Source: Trinickia diaoshuihuensis
Lineage (GTDB): Bacteria; Pseudomonadota; Gammaproteobacteria; Burkholderiales; Burkholderiaceae
Direction of reading: 5' to 3'
DNA: 64,000 bases
Assembly (NCBI RefSeq): GCF_003390925.1
Contig: NZ_QUBS01000033.1
Span: forward strand, 1 to 64,000
Below, one piece after another: positions 1 through 8,914 of the stretch; position 1 is the stretch's first letter; every line of letters begins with the position of its first letter. The translations under genes and the position numbers were made by a program. Under the pieces are notes generated by a model, which was not told the origin of the DNA, searched no databases, and saw only the letters and a program-made list of their open reading frames with translations.

Positions 1-123
1 GTGGGCGGCTCGGCTCCGAGCGCACCTGCCGCGCCCGGCGCACCGGCGCCGGCCGCGCCGTCGAACACGTCCACGGCCGCCAATGCGGCGGTCTCGAACC
101 CAGCAACAGGAGCCGCGCAATGA
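1..123 (+). CDS. C-terminal tail of a T6SS protein, probably TssM (partial, cut by window start)
   Basis: Only the last 40 codons are visible. They are open from base 1 and stop at the TGA at 121-123, overlapping the ATG of tagF in an ATGA arrangement. The visible peptide is a low-complexity Ala/Pro/Ser/Thr tail with no recognisable fold. TssM (the IcmF-like inner-membrane component of the T6SS membrane complex) is inferred from context: tssM commonly lies directly before tagF, and every other structural membrane-complex gene (tssJ, tssK, tssL) is present elsewhere in this cluster while tssM is not. The tail alone would not identify it. Confidence 0.5.
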   Translation: MGGSAPSAPAAPGAPAPAAPSNTSTAANAAVSNPATGAAQ

Positions 124-1106
124 CGCAATCCGTGCAGGCGCAACTCGCCTACTTCGGCAAGATTCCTTCGCGCGGGGACTTCGTCAAAAGCACGCACAAT
201 CCGCAGTTGCTCCAAACGCTCGACCGCTGGGTCGCGCAAGCGATGGAACTGCTCGCCGAAGACCCGCGCTGGAAAATCGTCTACGAAAACGCGAAGCCGA
301 TGCACTTCGCGTTTCTCGGTTCGCAAAGCCGCCTGGCCATCGCCGGCCATATGATGTCGAGCCACGACGTATCGTCGCGGCGCTTCCCGCTGCTCGCGGC
401 GACGGCGCTCGAAGTCGAACGCCCCCTCGCCTTTCTCGCGCGCAGCCCGCTCGCGTTCGCGCGGCTTTGGTCGCGCGCGGCCACACAGATGCGCACGCTC
501 TACGATTGCGAAGAGCCGGGCGCCGCGTTGCAGGCCCTGGGCGATACCCAGGTGTCGATCGATGTGGGCGTCGCCAATTCGCACGAAGGCACGTTCTCGG
601 ATTTCGTCGAACACCAGACGCTCGCCGGACTCGAGCAAATGCTGCTGGCGAGCGGCCATCCCGTCAGGCTGCGCGGCGCGATGCTCGCGCTCGGCTCGTT
701 GCTCAAGCCCGTCATGCTCAGCCATGCGCCGAATCTCGAACGCGGGCTCACCTTGCCGCTGCCGAACGATACGTTCTACCGCAGCCTGGTAGCCACGTTC
801 TGGCTCGAGCTCATTGCGCCGTTTCTCGCGCAAGCGGACTTCGAGATCGCCATATTTATCGGGACGATCGCCGAGCGCGAACGGCTCGTCATCGGCTTTA
901 ACGGCGCCTCGGCCAAAACGCTGCACAGCGTGATCGATCCGCAGGCTTATGCGACGCACAACATCGACATCGACGATCCGGAATGGATCGACGACCACGC
1001 TCAGAACGAACATGGAATCAGCAAGCTCGTCAGCTATCTCGAACAACCGGAATTGTCGCTGCGCATCGCGGTCGACACCTTCCGCGAAGTATTTGCCGGG
1101 GCTTGA
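120..1106 (+). CDS. tagF: TagF, T6SS accessory/regulatory protein
   Basis: 328 residues. TagF-family proteins are cytoplasmic T6SS accessory factors. Where studied, they restrain T6SS assembly post-translationally, for example through Fha or polar assembly factors. The N-terminus carries the family's characteristic opening, YFGKIPSRGDFV at residues 11-22, followed by the globular domain that defines the family (formerly BMA_A0400/ImpM). Length is close to the single-domain form, with no PP2C phosphatase domain fused as in PppA-TagF hybrids. Translation is coupled to the preceding gene by a 4-bp ATGA overlap, and the next gene starts 5 bp after the stop, so these belong to one operon. No Fha or PpkA kinase gene is in the window, so the regulatory partner is unknown. 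Confidence 0.88.
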   Translation: MTQSVQAQLAYFGKIPSRGDFVKSTHNPQLLQTLDRWVAQAMELLAEDPRWKIVYENAKPMHFAFLGSQSRLAIAGHMMSSHDVSSRRFPLLAATALEVERPLAFLARSPLAFARLWSRAATQMRTLYDCEEPGAALQALGDTQVSIDVGVANSHEGTFSDFVEHQTLAGLEQMLLASGHPVRLRGAMLALGSLLKPVMLSHAPNLERGLTLPLPNDTFYRSLVATFWLELIAPFLAQADFEIAIFIGTIAERERLVIGFNGASAKTLHSVIDPQAYATHNIDIDDPEWIDDHAQNEHGISKLVSYLEQPELSLRIAVDTFREVFAGA

Positions 1107-1110
1107 GGCG

Positions 1111-2058
1111 ATGACAGGTTTTTCTGGTTTCTCTCATTTCTCCGGTTTGCAACGCGCCGCCGCGCTGACGCTCGCCCTCTGTGCCTCGTTTTCCGCGCTC
1201 GGCGCTCGCGCCGACGACGGTACGCCGGCGACCGTGATGCCCGTCGATGCGGGCGGCGCAAGCGTGCGCACGGCGACGCTGCCGCCGCCAACGCAATTGG
1301 CCGCGGCCACCACGACCGGCGCGCCGAATGCCCCGACGCGCATTCCCGCGCCGGCCGACGCCGCCCCGGGCCAAGTCGTCGCGAGCGGCAAAGTGCCGGA
1401 CGAAGCAACGCACAGCGCGGTGCTCGCGCGGCTGCGCGAGACGTACGGCGCCGCCAATGTCGTCGACCAAATCGAAGTGGGCAGCGTATCGACGCCACCG
1501 AACTGGAGCGCGAACGTTCAGAAGCTGCTCGGCCCGCAACTGAAGCAGATCAGCAAGGGCCAATTGAAGATCGACGGCACGCAGATCGACGTGAAGGGCG
1601 AGGTGTCGAACGAAGCGCTGCGGCAGCAGGTGGCAAGCGACATGGCCACTGCCCTGAATCCAACCTATACGATTCATAACGGGCTGCGCGTGAGTGCGTC
1701 GGAGCAAGGCATGCTCGATTCGACGCTCGCGAATCGAACGATCGAATTCGAAACGGGCGCAGCGACGTTGACGCCCGAGGGCCGCGCCATCCTCGATCAG
1801 ATGGCGGCAGTGCTGCTCAAGCTTCCGGGCAAGACCGTCGAGATCATCGGCCACACGGACAACTCGGGCAACCGGGCGTCGAACATCGCCCTGAGCCAGG
1901 CACGCGCCGATGCCGTGAAGGGCTATCTCGTGACGAAGGGCGTCGCACCACGATCGATGGCGACGATGGGCGTGGGCCCCGATCAGCCGATCGCGTCGAA
2001 CGATACCAATGAAGGACGGGCGCGCAATCGCCGGATCGAGTTTCGGGTCGGGCAGTAA
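1111..2058 (+). CDS. T6SS-associated periplasmic OmpA/BON-like peptidoglycan-binding protein
   Basis: 315 residues from the ATG at 1111, chosen because a signal peptide follows immediately: a hydrophobic stretch at about 13-32 with an ARA cleavage motif before D35. Residues from about 35 to 85 are an Ala/Pro/Thr-rich linker. Residues 85-200 look like two BON-type repeats, the first around ASGKVPDEATHSAVL and the second around KIDGTQIDVKGEVSNEAL. The C-terminal 110 residues are an OmpA_C domain with the peptidoglycan-binding core GHTDNSG (about 248-254), LSQARADAV and a closing RNRRIEF. By context it should anchor the T6SS membrane complex to the cell wall, as TagL or TssL-fused OmpA domains do elsewhere; TssL here lacks such a domain. 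It is in an operon with tagF. Confidence 0.8.
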   Translation: MTGFSGFSHFSGLQRAAALTLALCASFSALGARADDGTPATVMPVDAGGASVRTATLPPPTQLAAATTTGAPNAPTRIPAPADAAPGQVVASGKVPDEATHSAVLARLRETYGAANVVDQIEVGSVSTPPNWSANVQKLLGPQLKQISKGQLKIDGTQIDVKGEVSNEALRQQVASDMATALNPTYTIHNGLRVSASEQGMLDSTLANRTIEFETGAATLTPEGRAILDQMAAVLLKLPGKTVEIIGHTDNSGNRASNIALSQARADAVKGYLVTKGVAPRSMATMGVGPDQPIASNDTNEGRARNRRIEFRVGQ

Positions 2059-2067
2059 GCGCTTTTT

Positions 2068-2115
2068 GGCGCCGCCGGTCTCCTTGCCTAAAAGATAAGA
2101 GTACGCGGCGGCGCC
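2068..2115. terminator. Possible bidirectional hairpin between convergent ompA-like and tssA genes
   Basis: A perfect 10-bp inverted repeat (GGCGCCGCCG at 2068-2077 and its complement at 2106-2115) encloses a 28-nt A/T-richer loop between the convergent genes. There is no T-run immediately after either arm, so it is at best a weak or factor-assisted terminator. Confidence 0.35.
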
Positions 2116-2125
2116 TGGGCCGCGC

Positions 2126-3250
2126 TCAGCTTGCCTCGTCAGGCTTCACGCCGAGCAACTCCCGAATATGCGCGAGCGAGCCATCGTCCTTGACGACCGA
2201 GGCCAGCCATTCGTGCAGCGGCATATCGGCCCACTCGGCGGCTTTGTCGGCGAGATAGGCGGCCGGGCTATGCGGCTCGGTAGCACGCAAAAACCGAGCG
2301 ATGGCGCGCAGTTGAGCGACCGCTTCCGCGCGGCTCTGGATCGCGCCGTTGGTATGCACGACTGCAAGGGCGGCGTTGTGAGTGGGCATCGAAGTCTCGA
2401 GAGAGGGGGCCGTCTTGAAGCTGGGCTCGGCGCGTTCGAGCGGGACGACACCGGATGTCGATTGAGTTTGCGTGGGCGCCGGTTCAACCTTCGCCCCGAC
2501 GTCGCGCGCGAAACGCTCGGCCAACCCGAACACGTATTCGTAAGCGTCCTTCACCTGCCGGAAACTCGGCGCGGCCGTTCCGGCGCGCGCATCGACCGTT
2601 TGCTCGAGCGCCAGCATCGCGGCTTCGAACGCCTTCAAATCCGCGAGCAGCGTCTTATAAAACGCGGGCGGCGTGGCACGCTTGGCCGCCTCGATCTGCT
2701 CGAGCGACGGCTTGCCGCGCGAGAGTTCGTCCGCGTGATCGGGATCGCGGCGCACGGCTTGCGCGACATTGCTCGCCACCTCCCAATCGAGCCCGCCGAA
2801 CTCCCCCGATGAAGCTTGCGTGAGCGGCACTTCGCGCAGCAATTGTGCCGTGCGGCCCACGAGCCAACTGACGTTGCCCAGCCGGTATTCCGTGTCGTCC
2901 CCTTCGGGCAACGGATGCACGGTGTCCCAGAACTGCTCGGCCAGCGCCGCGAGCAACGTATAGCCCTGCGACAGCCCCTCGACGCCTTGCTTCATCGCCA
3001 GCGCTTCGGTGAGCCAAGCGGCCAGACGCAGATCCTTCGTTTGAGTTTTGAGCAGCGAGACGCAGCGCTCGATGACGAAACCCCAATCGGCCTCCTTGAT
3101 CTCCGTGACCCATTCGCCTTGATCGAGCGAGGGATCGTCGAAGCGGCGCGCCTGCTGGATCGCATCGAAATCGTTGGAGAAGAGCAAGTCCTCGCCGCAA
3201 GGCGATGCGCCTTCGAGCGGGGCGATGAGCGGAGCTAAATCGATCGGCAT
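2126..3250 (-). CDS. tssA: TssA, T6SS baseplate/sheath assembly protein
   Basis: 374 residues with the ImpA_N domain in the first 120 or so, seen as CGEDLLFSNDFDAIQQARR near residue 18 and EADWGFVIERCVSLL further on. The rest is mostly helical. TssA proteins cap or prime the baseplate and help polymerise the sheath and tube; short forms such as this differ at the C-terminus from TagA-interacting long forms. The start codon lies 1 bp after the clpV stop, so it is the last gene of the nine-gene minus-strand operon and translationally coupled to clpV. A convergent hairpin lies downstream. Confidence 0.9.
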   Translation of the reverse strand: MPIDLAPLIAPLEGASPCGEDLLFSNDFDAIQQARRFDDPSLDQGEWVTEIKEADWGFVIERCVSLLKTQTKDLRLAAWLTEALAMKQGVEGLSQGYTLLAALAEQFWDTVHPLPEGDDTEYRLGNVSWLVGRTAQLLREVPLTQASSGEFGGLDWEVASNVAQAVRRDPDHADELSRGKPSLEQIEAAKRATPPAFYKTLLADLKAFEAAMLALEQTVDARAGTAAPSFRQVKDAYEYVFGLAERFARDVGAKVEPAPTQTQSTSGVVPLERAEPSFKTAPSLETSMPTHNAALAVVHTNGAIQSRAEAVAQLRAIARFLRATEPHSPAAYLADKAAEWADMPLHEWLASVVKDDGSLAHIRELLGVKPDEAS

Positions 3251-3251
3251 G

Positions 3252-5939
3252 TCAGGCTACCTTGTATTCGAACTCGCCCGATTCGAGCGCGCGCACGTCG
3301 ATTCGCTCGATGCGCTCGCCGCCGGCCAGGCGGCCGAGCACGTGCTGCGCGAGTTCGGGCAGCAGCGTTCCGTTGAGAATGTGGTCGACGTTGCGCGCCC
3401 CGGAATCGACCTCGGTACACCGCGCGAGGACGGCATCGACGAGCGATTCGTCCCAGGAAAACTCGGCGCGATGATTCGCCGCGACGCGCGCCCGAATCCG
3501 TTCCAGCTTCAATTCGACGATCTCGGCCAGGACGTCGTCCGAAATCGGATAGTAAGGCACGACTTTCACGCGCCCGAGGAAGGCGGGCTTGAACGCCTTG
3601 TACAGTTGCGGCCGCAATAGCTCGGCGAGCGCATCGGCATCGGGCAGCGCTTCGGGCGGCTGGTTCAAGCAAGCTTGCATGACGGCCGACGAGCCGACGT
3701 TCGAGGTCAGAATGATCAGCGCGTGACGAAAATCGATCTCGCGCCCTTCGGCATCGTCGAGCGTACCCTTGTCGAACACTTGGAAGAACATCTCGAGCAC
3801 GTCGGGATGCGCCTTCTCGATCTCGTCGAGCAGCACGACGCTATACGGATTGCGCCGCACGGCCTCGGTCAGCACGCCGCCCTCGCCGTAGCCGACATAG
3901 CCCGGCGGCGAGCCTTTCAGCCCCGACACGCTGTGCGCTTCCTGATACTCGCTCATGTTGATCGTGATGAGCTTGCGTTCGCCGCCGTAAAGCGCATCGG
4001 CTAGCGCGAGCGCCGTTTCGGTCTTGCCCACGCCCGACGGGCCGACGAACAAGAACACGCCGCGCGGCTTGTTCGGATCCTCGAGGCTGGCGCTGGCCGT
4101 GCGCACGCGCTGGGCGATCGCGTCGAGTGCGTGATCCTGGCCGATCACGCGCTCGGTCAGCAGGTCCTTCAGGCCGAGCACCGTGCCGATCTCGTCCTTG
4201 ACCATACGGCCAAGCGGGATGCCGGTCCAAGCCGCGACGATTTCCGCGACGACGAGCCCATCGACCTGCAACGGCACCATCGGGCTCGACTGCTGCAACT
4301 CTTGGAGCTTGGCCGTGAGCCCGGTCAATTCCTCGCGCAGCGATGCTGCCGTATCGTTGCTCGCGCCCGTTTGCTTACCCTCGCCCTCGGGCTTCACCGC
4401 GGCGGCGAGTTCGGCGCGCAATGTCCCGATCCGTTGCGCGAGTTCGCGCTCCTGCGCGTAACGGGCTTCGTCGGCTGCCAGCGACGCGCTATCGGCCTCG
4501 CGCGCCGCGCGCAGGTTCGCGAGCCGCTCGTCGTGCGCGGCGCCGCCCGTGCCGCTCGCGCTTTCCCGTTCGAGCGCGGCGATTTCGGCATCGATGCGCT
4601 CGATGCGTTTGCGCGTGTCGTCGATAACGGCCGGCGTCGATCCCTGCGCGAGCGCGACCTTGGCGCAGGCCGTATCGAGCACGCCGATTGCCTTATCGGG
4701 CAGTTGCCGTCCCGTAATGTAGCGATGCGAGAGCCGCACGGCCTCGGTGATCGCCTCATCGAAAATGCGCACGCCGAAGTGCGCTTCCATGCGCGGCGCG
4801 AGACCGCGCACCATCGCGCAAGCGAGCGCCTCGCTCGGCTCGTCGACCTTCACGACTTGGAAACGCCGCGCGAGCGCCACGTCCTTCTCGAAGTACTTGC
4901 GGTATTCGGCCCAAGTCGTCGCCGCGATCGTGCGCAATTCGCCGCGCGCGAGCGCCGGCTTCAGCAGATTGGCGGCATCGTTTTGGCCGGCCTGGCCGCC
5001 CGCGCCGATGATCGTGTGCGCTTCGTCGATGAACAAAATGATCGGCGTCGCGCTTTTCTTCACTTCGTCGATGACGTTCTTCAAGCGATTCTCGAACTCG
5101 CCCTTCACGCTTGCGCCGGCCTGCAGCAGCCCCATGTCGAGCACGTGCAGCGCGACGCCGACGAGCGGCGTGGGCACGTCGCCCGCCGCGATGCGCAGCG
5201 CCAAGCCCTCGACGACAGCCGTTTTGCCGACCCCCGCCTCGCCCGTGAGGATCGGGTTATTTTGCCGGCGACGCATGAGGATATCGATCGTCTGGCGGAT
5301 TTCGGCTTCACGCCCGATCACGGGATCGATTTGTCCTTCGCGCGCGCGCTGCGTCAGATTGGTCGTGTAGGTATCGAGCGCGGGCGTTTTCGACGGCGCC
5401 GCGCTGATCCCTTCCTCGCCGGCCGGCGCGCCCGCCGCCGCGTGGAAGCCGCCCGCCGCCTCGGCCTCTTCCGAGCCTGCCGTCGCTTGCGCGAACCGAT
5501 GCTTGAGCTCTTCGGTCGGCACGCGCGTGAGCACGGGCGACATCCGCTCGGCGAACTGCGACAGCTCCGGCGACGTCAGCAGCGCGAGCAGCAGATGTCC
5601 CGATCGGATCCGCGCGGCGTGCGAATCGAGCGAGGCGATCAGCCACGCTTGCTCGAACAGCGAAATCAAATGCTGCGAAAACACCGGCGTACGCGTGTTG
5701 CCGGTCTTGAGCCGCTCGAGTCCGCGTTCGAGATCCGTGCGCAGCACCTCGCTGCTCAAACCGCTCGCGCGCAGCACGACGGCGATATCGCTCGCCTGTT
5801 GCTCGATGAGGGCGAGCAGCAAGTGCTCGAGGTCGACTTCGTAATGGCCACGCGCCAGGCAGAGGCTGGCCGCGCGCGTCGCGGCATTTAGGCAAAGCGC
5901 GTCGAGCTTGGCGATGAGGGTCTTCAGGGGGGTACTCAT
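3252..5939 (-). CDS. tssH: TssH/ClpV, T6SS sheath-disassembly AAA+ ATPase
   Basis: 895 residues, normal for ClpV. Order: double Clp N-domain (about 1-150), a linker rich in Ala/Gly, AAA-1 with Walker A GEAGVGKT near residue 231 and Walker B ILFIDEAHT near 300, the coiled-coil M domain (about 420-540), AAA-2 with Walker A GPSGVGKT near residue 631, and a ClpB-type D2-small domain to the end. ClpV recognises the N-terminus of contracted TssC and unfolds the sheath for recycling in the cytoplasm. Location inside the tss operon separates it from housekeeping ClpB. It starts 25 bp after tssG. Confidence 0.95.
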   Translation of the reverse strand: MSTPLKTLIAKLDALCLNAATRAASLCLARGHYEVDLEHLLLALIEQQASDIAVVLRASGLSSEVLRTDLERGLERLKTGNTRTPVFSQHLISLFEQAWLIASLDSHAARIRSGHLLLALLTSPELSQFAERMSPVLTRVPTEELKHRFAQATAGSEEAEAAGGFHAAAGAPAGEEGISAAPSKTPALDTYTTNLTQRAREGQIDPVIGREAEIRQTIDILMRRRQNNPILTGEAGVGKTAVVEGLALRIAAGDVPTPLVGVALHVLDMGLLQAGASVKGEFENRLKNVIDEVKKSATPIILFIDEAHTIIGAGGQAGQNDAANLLKPALARGELRTIAATTWAEYRKYFEKDVALARRFQVVKVDEPSEALACAMVRGLAPRMEAHFGVRIFDEAITEAVRLSHRYITGRQLPDKAIGVLDTACAKVALAQGSTPAVIDDTRKRIERIDAEIAALERESASGTGGAAHDERLANLRAAREADSASLAADEARYAQERELAQRIGTLRAELAAAVKPEGEGKQTGASNDTAASLREELTGLTAKLQELQQSSPMVPLQVDGLVVAEIVAAWTGIPLGRMVKDEIGTVLGLKDLLTERVIGQDHALDAIAQRVRTASASLEDPNKPRGVFLFVGPSGVGKTETALALADALYGGERKLITINMSEYQEAHSVSGLKGSPPGYVGYGEGGVLTEAVRRNPYSVVLLDEIEKAHPDVLEMFFQVFDKGTLDDAEGREIDFRHALIILTSNVGSSAVMQACLNQPPEALPDADALAELLRPQLYKAFKPAFLGRVKVVPYYPISDDVLAEIVELKLERIRARVAANHRAEFSWDESLVDAVLARCTEVDSGARNVDHILNGTLLPELAQHVLGRLAGGERIERIDVRALESGEFEYKVA

Positions 5940-5964
5940 GTCGGATCGATTCTCGCTTGTCGGA

Positions 5965-7050
5965 TCAATGGATGACGTTCAGTTCGTAGCGTGCGTCGTC
6001 GCGGTCGCGTTCGGCCGGGCGGGTACACAAAAAGGCGTCGTAGCCGAGTCGGGCGCCTTCGCCGAGGCGGCTCATGCCCACCTCCTCGCGCGCCAGTACG
6101 AGCGACACCTCGTATTCGAGGGTGATGCCCGCGAGCAGCACGAGCATGCGTTCGAGCGCGATCGCCCGCGCCTCGCCGGGCAAGAACGCTTCGTAATCGC
6201 GCTTGCGGAGCGGCCCCACGACGATGCGCACGCGCATGTCGCGCTGCCACACCCGCTCGCCGGCGAGCGCCGTGGCGCCGAGCGTCGCATTCTCGCGGCC
6301 GAGGACCGTCAGCCGCGCCGGCGGCACCCCGTACCACTTGCCCGCGAACTGCTCGACCCGCACGGGTACGCGGAAATAATCGGTCAGCGTGCGCGCCAAA
6401 TATGCGGCCGACATCGGACGGTGGCGCGCAGGCAACGCATAACCGGCGATCGCCTCGTCGATCAGCGCGCCGCGCCCTTGCTGTAGCTGCGCGCGCGTCG
6501 CGGCGTCGGGCGCGCCCGCGAGCGCGAGCAGGAGCGGCAAATAGCGCTCGTCGCGATCGAGTTCGTAGTGAAACGGGAGGCGGTATTTTTTCCATGCCGC
6601 ATAGAACAGCGCGGCGGCACGGCTCGAGAAAACGTCGAAGAACTCCCGCGCCGCATGGTCGCGCTGCACTTGCGCGCGGGCGATCAACTGCTCCGTGTAG
6701 TGCAACGGCAACGCGCCCTGCCCGCCCAGCAGCCCGAAGAACGACGGCGTCAACTCGATTCGTTCGAGCTTGCTTTGCGCCAGCGCCGCGCGCACCGCAT
6801 CGGGTCCGGCCAGCGGCGCTCCGGCTTCGTCGAAGGGCACCGCCTGCTCGATCTCGCTCGGCGGAAACGTCAGCGCGAGGCTGTTGCGAAACCCGACGCC
6901 TGCCCGCGCGCGTTCGGCGGACACGGACGCCTCGCGCTTCGAGAACCAGGTCTCGAGCACCCGAACCGCTTGAAAGAATTCGAACCGGTACGGCTCGTCG
7001 AGCAGCCGCTCGACTACGCCAGCGTCGATTCGGCGCTGCGCGGTTGGCAT
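5965..7050 (-). CDS. tssG: TssG, T6SS baseplate wedge protein
   Basis: 361 residues, starting at the ATG at 7050. That start is supported by a GGAG Shine-Dalgarno sequence 9 bases upstream inside the end of tssF, and by the family opening LLDEPYRFEFFQAVRVLE at about residues 16-33. TssG with TssF, TssE and TssK forms the baseplate wedges around the VgrG spike. The first 37 bases overlap tssF in another frame, indicating translational coupling that would help hold the fixed TssF:TssG ratio of the wedge. A longer in-frame ORF upstream is only an extension through tssF. Confidence 0.92.
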   Translation of the reverse strand: MPTAQRRIDAGVVERLLDEPYRFEFFQAVRVLETWFSKREASVSAERARAGVGFRNSLALTFPPSEIEQAVPFDEAGAPLAGPDAVRAALAQSKLERIELTPSFFGLLGGQGALPLHYTEQLIARAQVQRDHAAREFFDVFSSRAAALFYAAWKKYRLPFHYELDRDERYLPLLLALAGAPDAATRAQLQQGRGALIDEAIAGYALPARHRPMSAAYLARTLTDYFRVPVRVEQFAGKWYGVPPARLTVLGRENATLGATALAGERVWQRDMRVRIVVGPLRKRDYEAFLPGEARAIALERMLVLLAGITLEYEVSLVLAREEVGMSRLGEGARLGYDAFLCTRPAERDRDDARYELNVIH

Positions 7051-8849
7051 CGCATGATCTCCTCGCCGGTGCGGCCCGACACGGCCACGAGTTGGACGAA
7101 ACTGTTCAACCGGACGAACAGGCCGAAAAACGTATCGAGCACGCGCACGAACGTGGCCAGACTCGTTCCCACGTAGTGCGCTTCGTCGAACGTCACGCGC
7201 AGTTCCACGCCGCGCACGAACGTGGCATAGGGACGGCCCGGCAGCCAGTGCACGGCCGGTTTTTGCTCGATGCCGACGATGCCCGCGATATGCCGCGCAG
7301 AGACCGCCGTGCGCCGCGCGTCGTACAGCGCGAGCAACTCCTTGAGTGCGGCGAGCCCGCCGGCCAGCGACACATGATTGAGCGCGAGGTGCGAGACGAG
7401 ACGCCAGCCCATCGACGCGCCGCGCGCCACGCGCACGCTCGGGCTCGGTCGCGACAACAAGCTGATCGGCCCCGCGGCCAATTCGGGCTGCGCGAATAGA
7501 TCGCCGCCCTCGAGGCCGATCGCCAAACGTGCCGGCAGATCGCGATTCGTGCAAGTCAGCGCAAGGCTCAGCGTATCGGTGCGGGCCTCGAGCGGGTCGA
7601 ACTCGGCATCGACGATCGAGATCTCCGTCTCGTAGCCGGGACTGTTCCGCGCGACCCAATCGTTGCGCCGTGCGAACCAATAACGGCCGACGCGTGCCGC
7701 CTCGTCGTGATGGAGTGCGTAAAACGACCGGAACTCGGTGATGGTTTGCCCGTCGGCCCGCGTTTCGACGCGGCGAACGCCGTCGATCGAATAGACCTCA
7801 TAGTCGCCCGCATGGCGCGCGTCGGCCACGACGGGATAGGCCACGGCTTGCTGGCTCACGTGAATCGGCTCGCCGCGCTGCGCGAACAAGTTGACGACGG
7901 GCGTGCAAAACAAGCGCACATGGTTTGCGCTGAGCGACTCGACGAGCCGCTCGATATGCGGTTCCTCGCGCAACTCCCCCAACGCGACGTGCAACGTGAG
8001 GCGGCGGCACCGCCCGGCCGCGCCGACCATTGCCGCGAGGTCGAAGTCGATGAAGTCGAATTTTTCGGGAAACGCGAAGTATTCGGTCAGGAGGCGATAG
8101 GCCGGATGCGATTTCGCCGGGTAGTCGATCAACGCGTCGCCTTCCGCGAAGCCCGCGGGCTCGATCGGCAAGGCCCGAAGCGCTCGCCACGCGCGGCTTT
8201 CCGGCGTTTCGACATAGGCGCCGATCGTCTTCATGAACAGACAATCGGTCAACGCTGCGATAAACGACTGCTCCCCATGCAAATAGGCGCGCAACGTCGA
8301 AAGGTTCAACGCGCCCAGCGTAGCCGATGCGTCTTCGGGCAACGTGGTCTCGAACGTAAACGAAAGCAACGCAGAGGCGTCGCCCGGCAGCGTGACGGCC
8401 GAGGGCGGCACCTCGGCCAATGGCGTGTGCCGGGCCCTCACGAGGCGCAACGGGGCAAGCGTCACGTCGTAGGCGGTGCGAAACCGGCAAGCAACGCCGC
8501 GGATTTCGCGCGACATCAAAGGTGTGCCACGCGCGATCACCGCCGGCGCACCCTCGCGCGACGCGCTGAACTGCGCGATGGAGCATGATGGAAACGGGCG
8601 CAAGTAATGCGGATAGAGGACTTCGAGCAGCGCCTCGGTGAATTCGGGACGGTCGTCGTCGAGCTTTTTATTGACGCGAGCGGAGAGCAACGCGAATGCT
8701 TCGATCATGCGCTCGACGTGCGGGTCGTCGCCCTGCTCGCCGGCCGGCGCCAGCCGCGCGGCGATCTTCGGATACCGGTCGGCGAACTCGCGCGAATAAC
8801 GGCGCAAAAACGCGAGCTCGCGCTCGTAGTAAGGCAGCAACGCTTCCAT
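7014..8849 (-). CDS. tssF: TssF, T6SS baseplate wedge protein
   Basis: 611 residues with the family opening MEALLPYYERELAFLRRYS, which fixes the start at 8849; the ORF runs open further upstream only because the DNA is GC-rich. The usual conserved stretch follows: FADRYPKIAARL, then GDDPHVERMIEAFALLSARV. Length is typical of TssF (about 590-630). It makes the baseplate wedge with TssG and TssE in the cytoplasm. It sits between tssE (64 bp upstream) and tssG (37-bp overlap), the conserved E-F-G order. Confidence 0.93.
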   Translation of the reverse strand: MEALLPYYERELAFLRRYSREFADRYPKIAARLAPAGEQGDDPHVERMIEAFALLSARVNKKLDDDRPEFTEALLEVLYPHYLRPFPSCSIAQFSASREGAPAVIARGTPLMSREIRGVACRFRTAYDVTLAPLRLVRARHTPLAEVPPSAVTLPGDASALLSFTFETTLPEDASATLGALNLSTLRAYLHGEQSFIAALTDCLFMKTIGAYVETPESRAWRALRALPIEPAGFAEGDALIDYPAKSHPAYRLLTEYFAFPEKFDFIDFDLAAMVGAAGRCRRLTLHVALGELREEPHIERLVESLSANHVRLFCTPVVNLFAQRGEPIHVSQQAVAYPVVADARHAGDYEVYSIDGVRRVETRADGQTITEFRSFYALHHDEAARVGRYWFARRNDWVARNSPGYETEISIVDAEFDPLEARTDTLSLALTCTNRDLPARLAIGLEGGDLFAQPELAAGPISLLSRPSPSVRVARGASMGWRLVSHLALNHVSLAGGLAALKELLALYDARRTAVSARHIAGIVGIEQKPAVHWLPGRPYATFVRGVELRVTFDEAHYVGTSLATFVRVLDTFFGLFVRLNSFVQLVAVSGRTGEEIMRCQPRSAESTLA

Positions 8850-8914
8850 CAATGATCCCCGGCGCCCTGAGGAGAAATATCTTGTTTCAGGGCACTTGTG
8901 TGCGCTCTTATCGA

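Noticed and set aside
4131-5891. 586-codon plus-strand ORF opposite clpV
   Set aside because: It is the antisense shadow of clpV: Arg-rich, with no motif. Similar long antisense frames lie opposite dnaK (33240-35369), pcnB and aroG and come from third-position GC bias.
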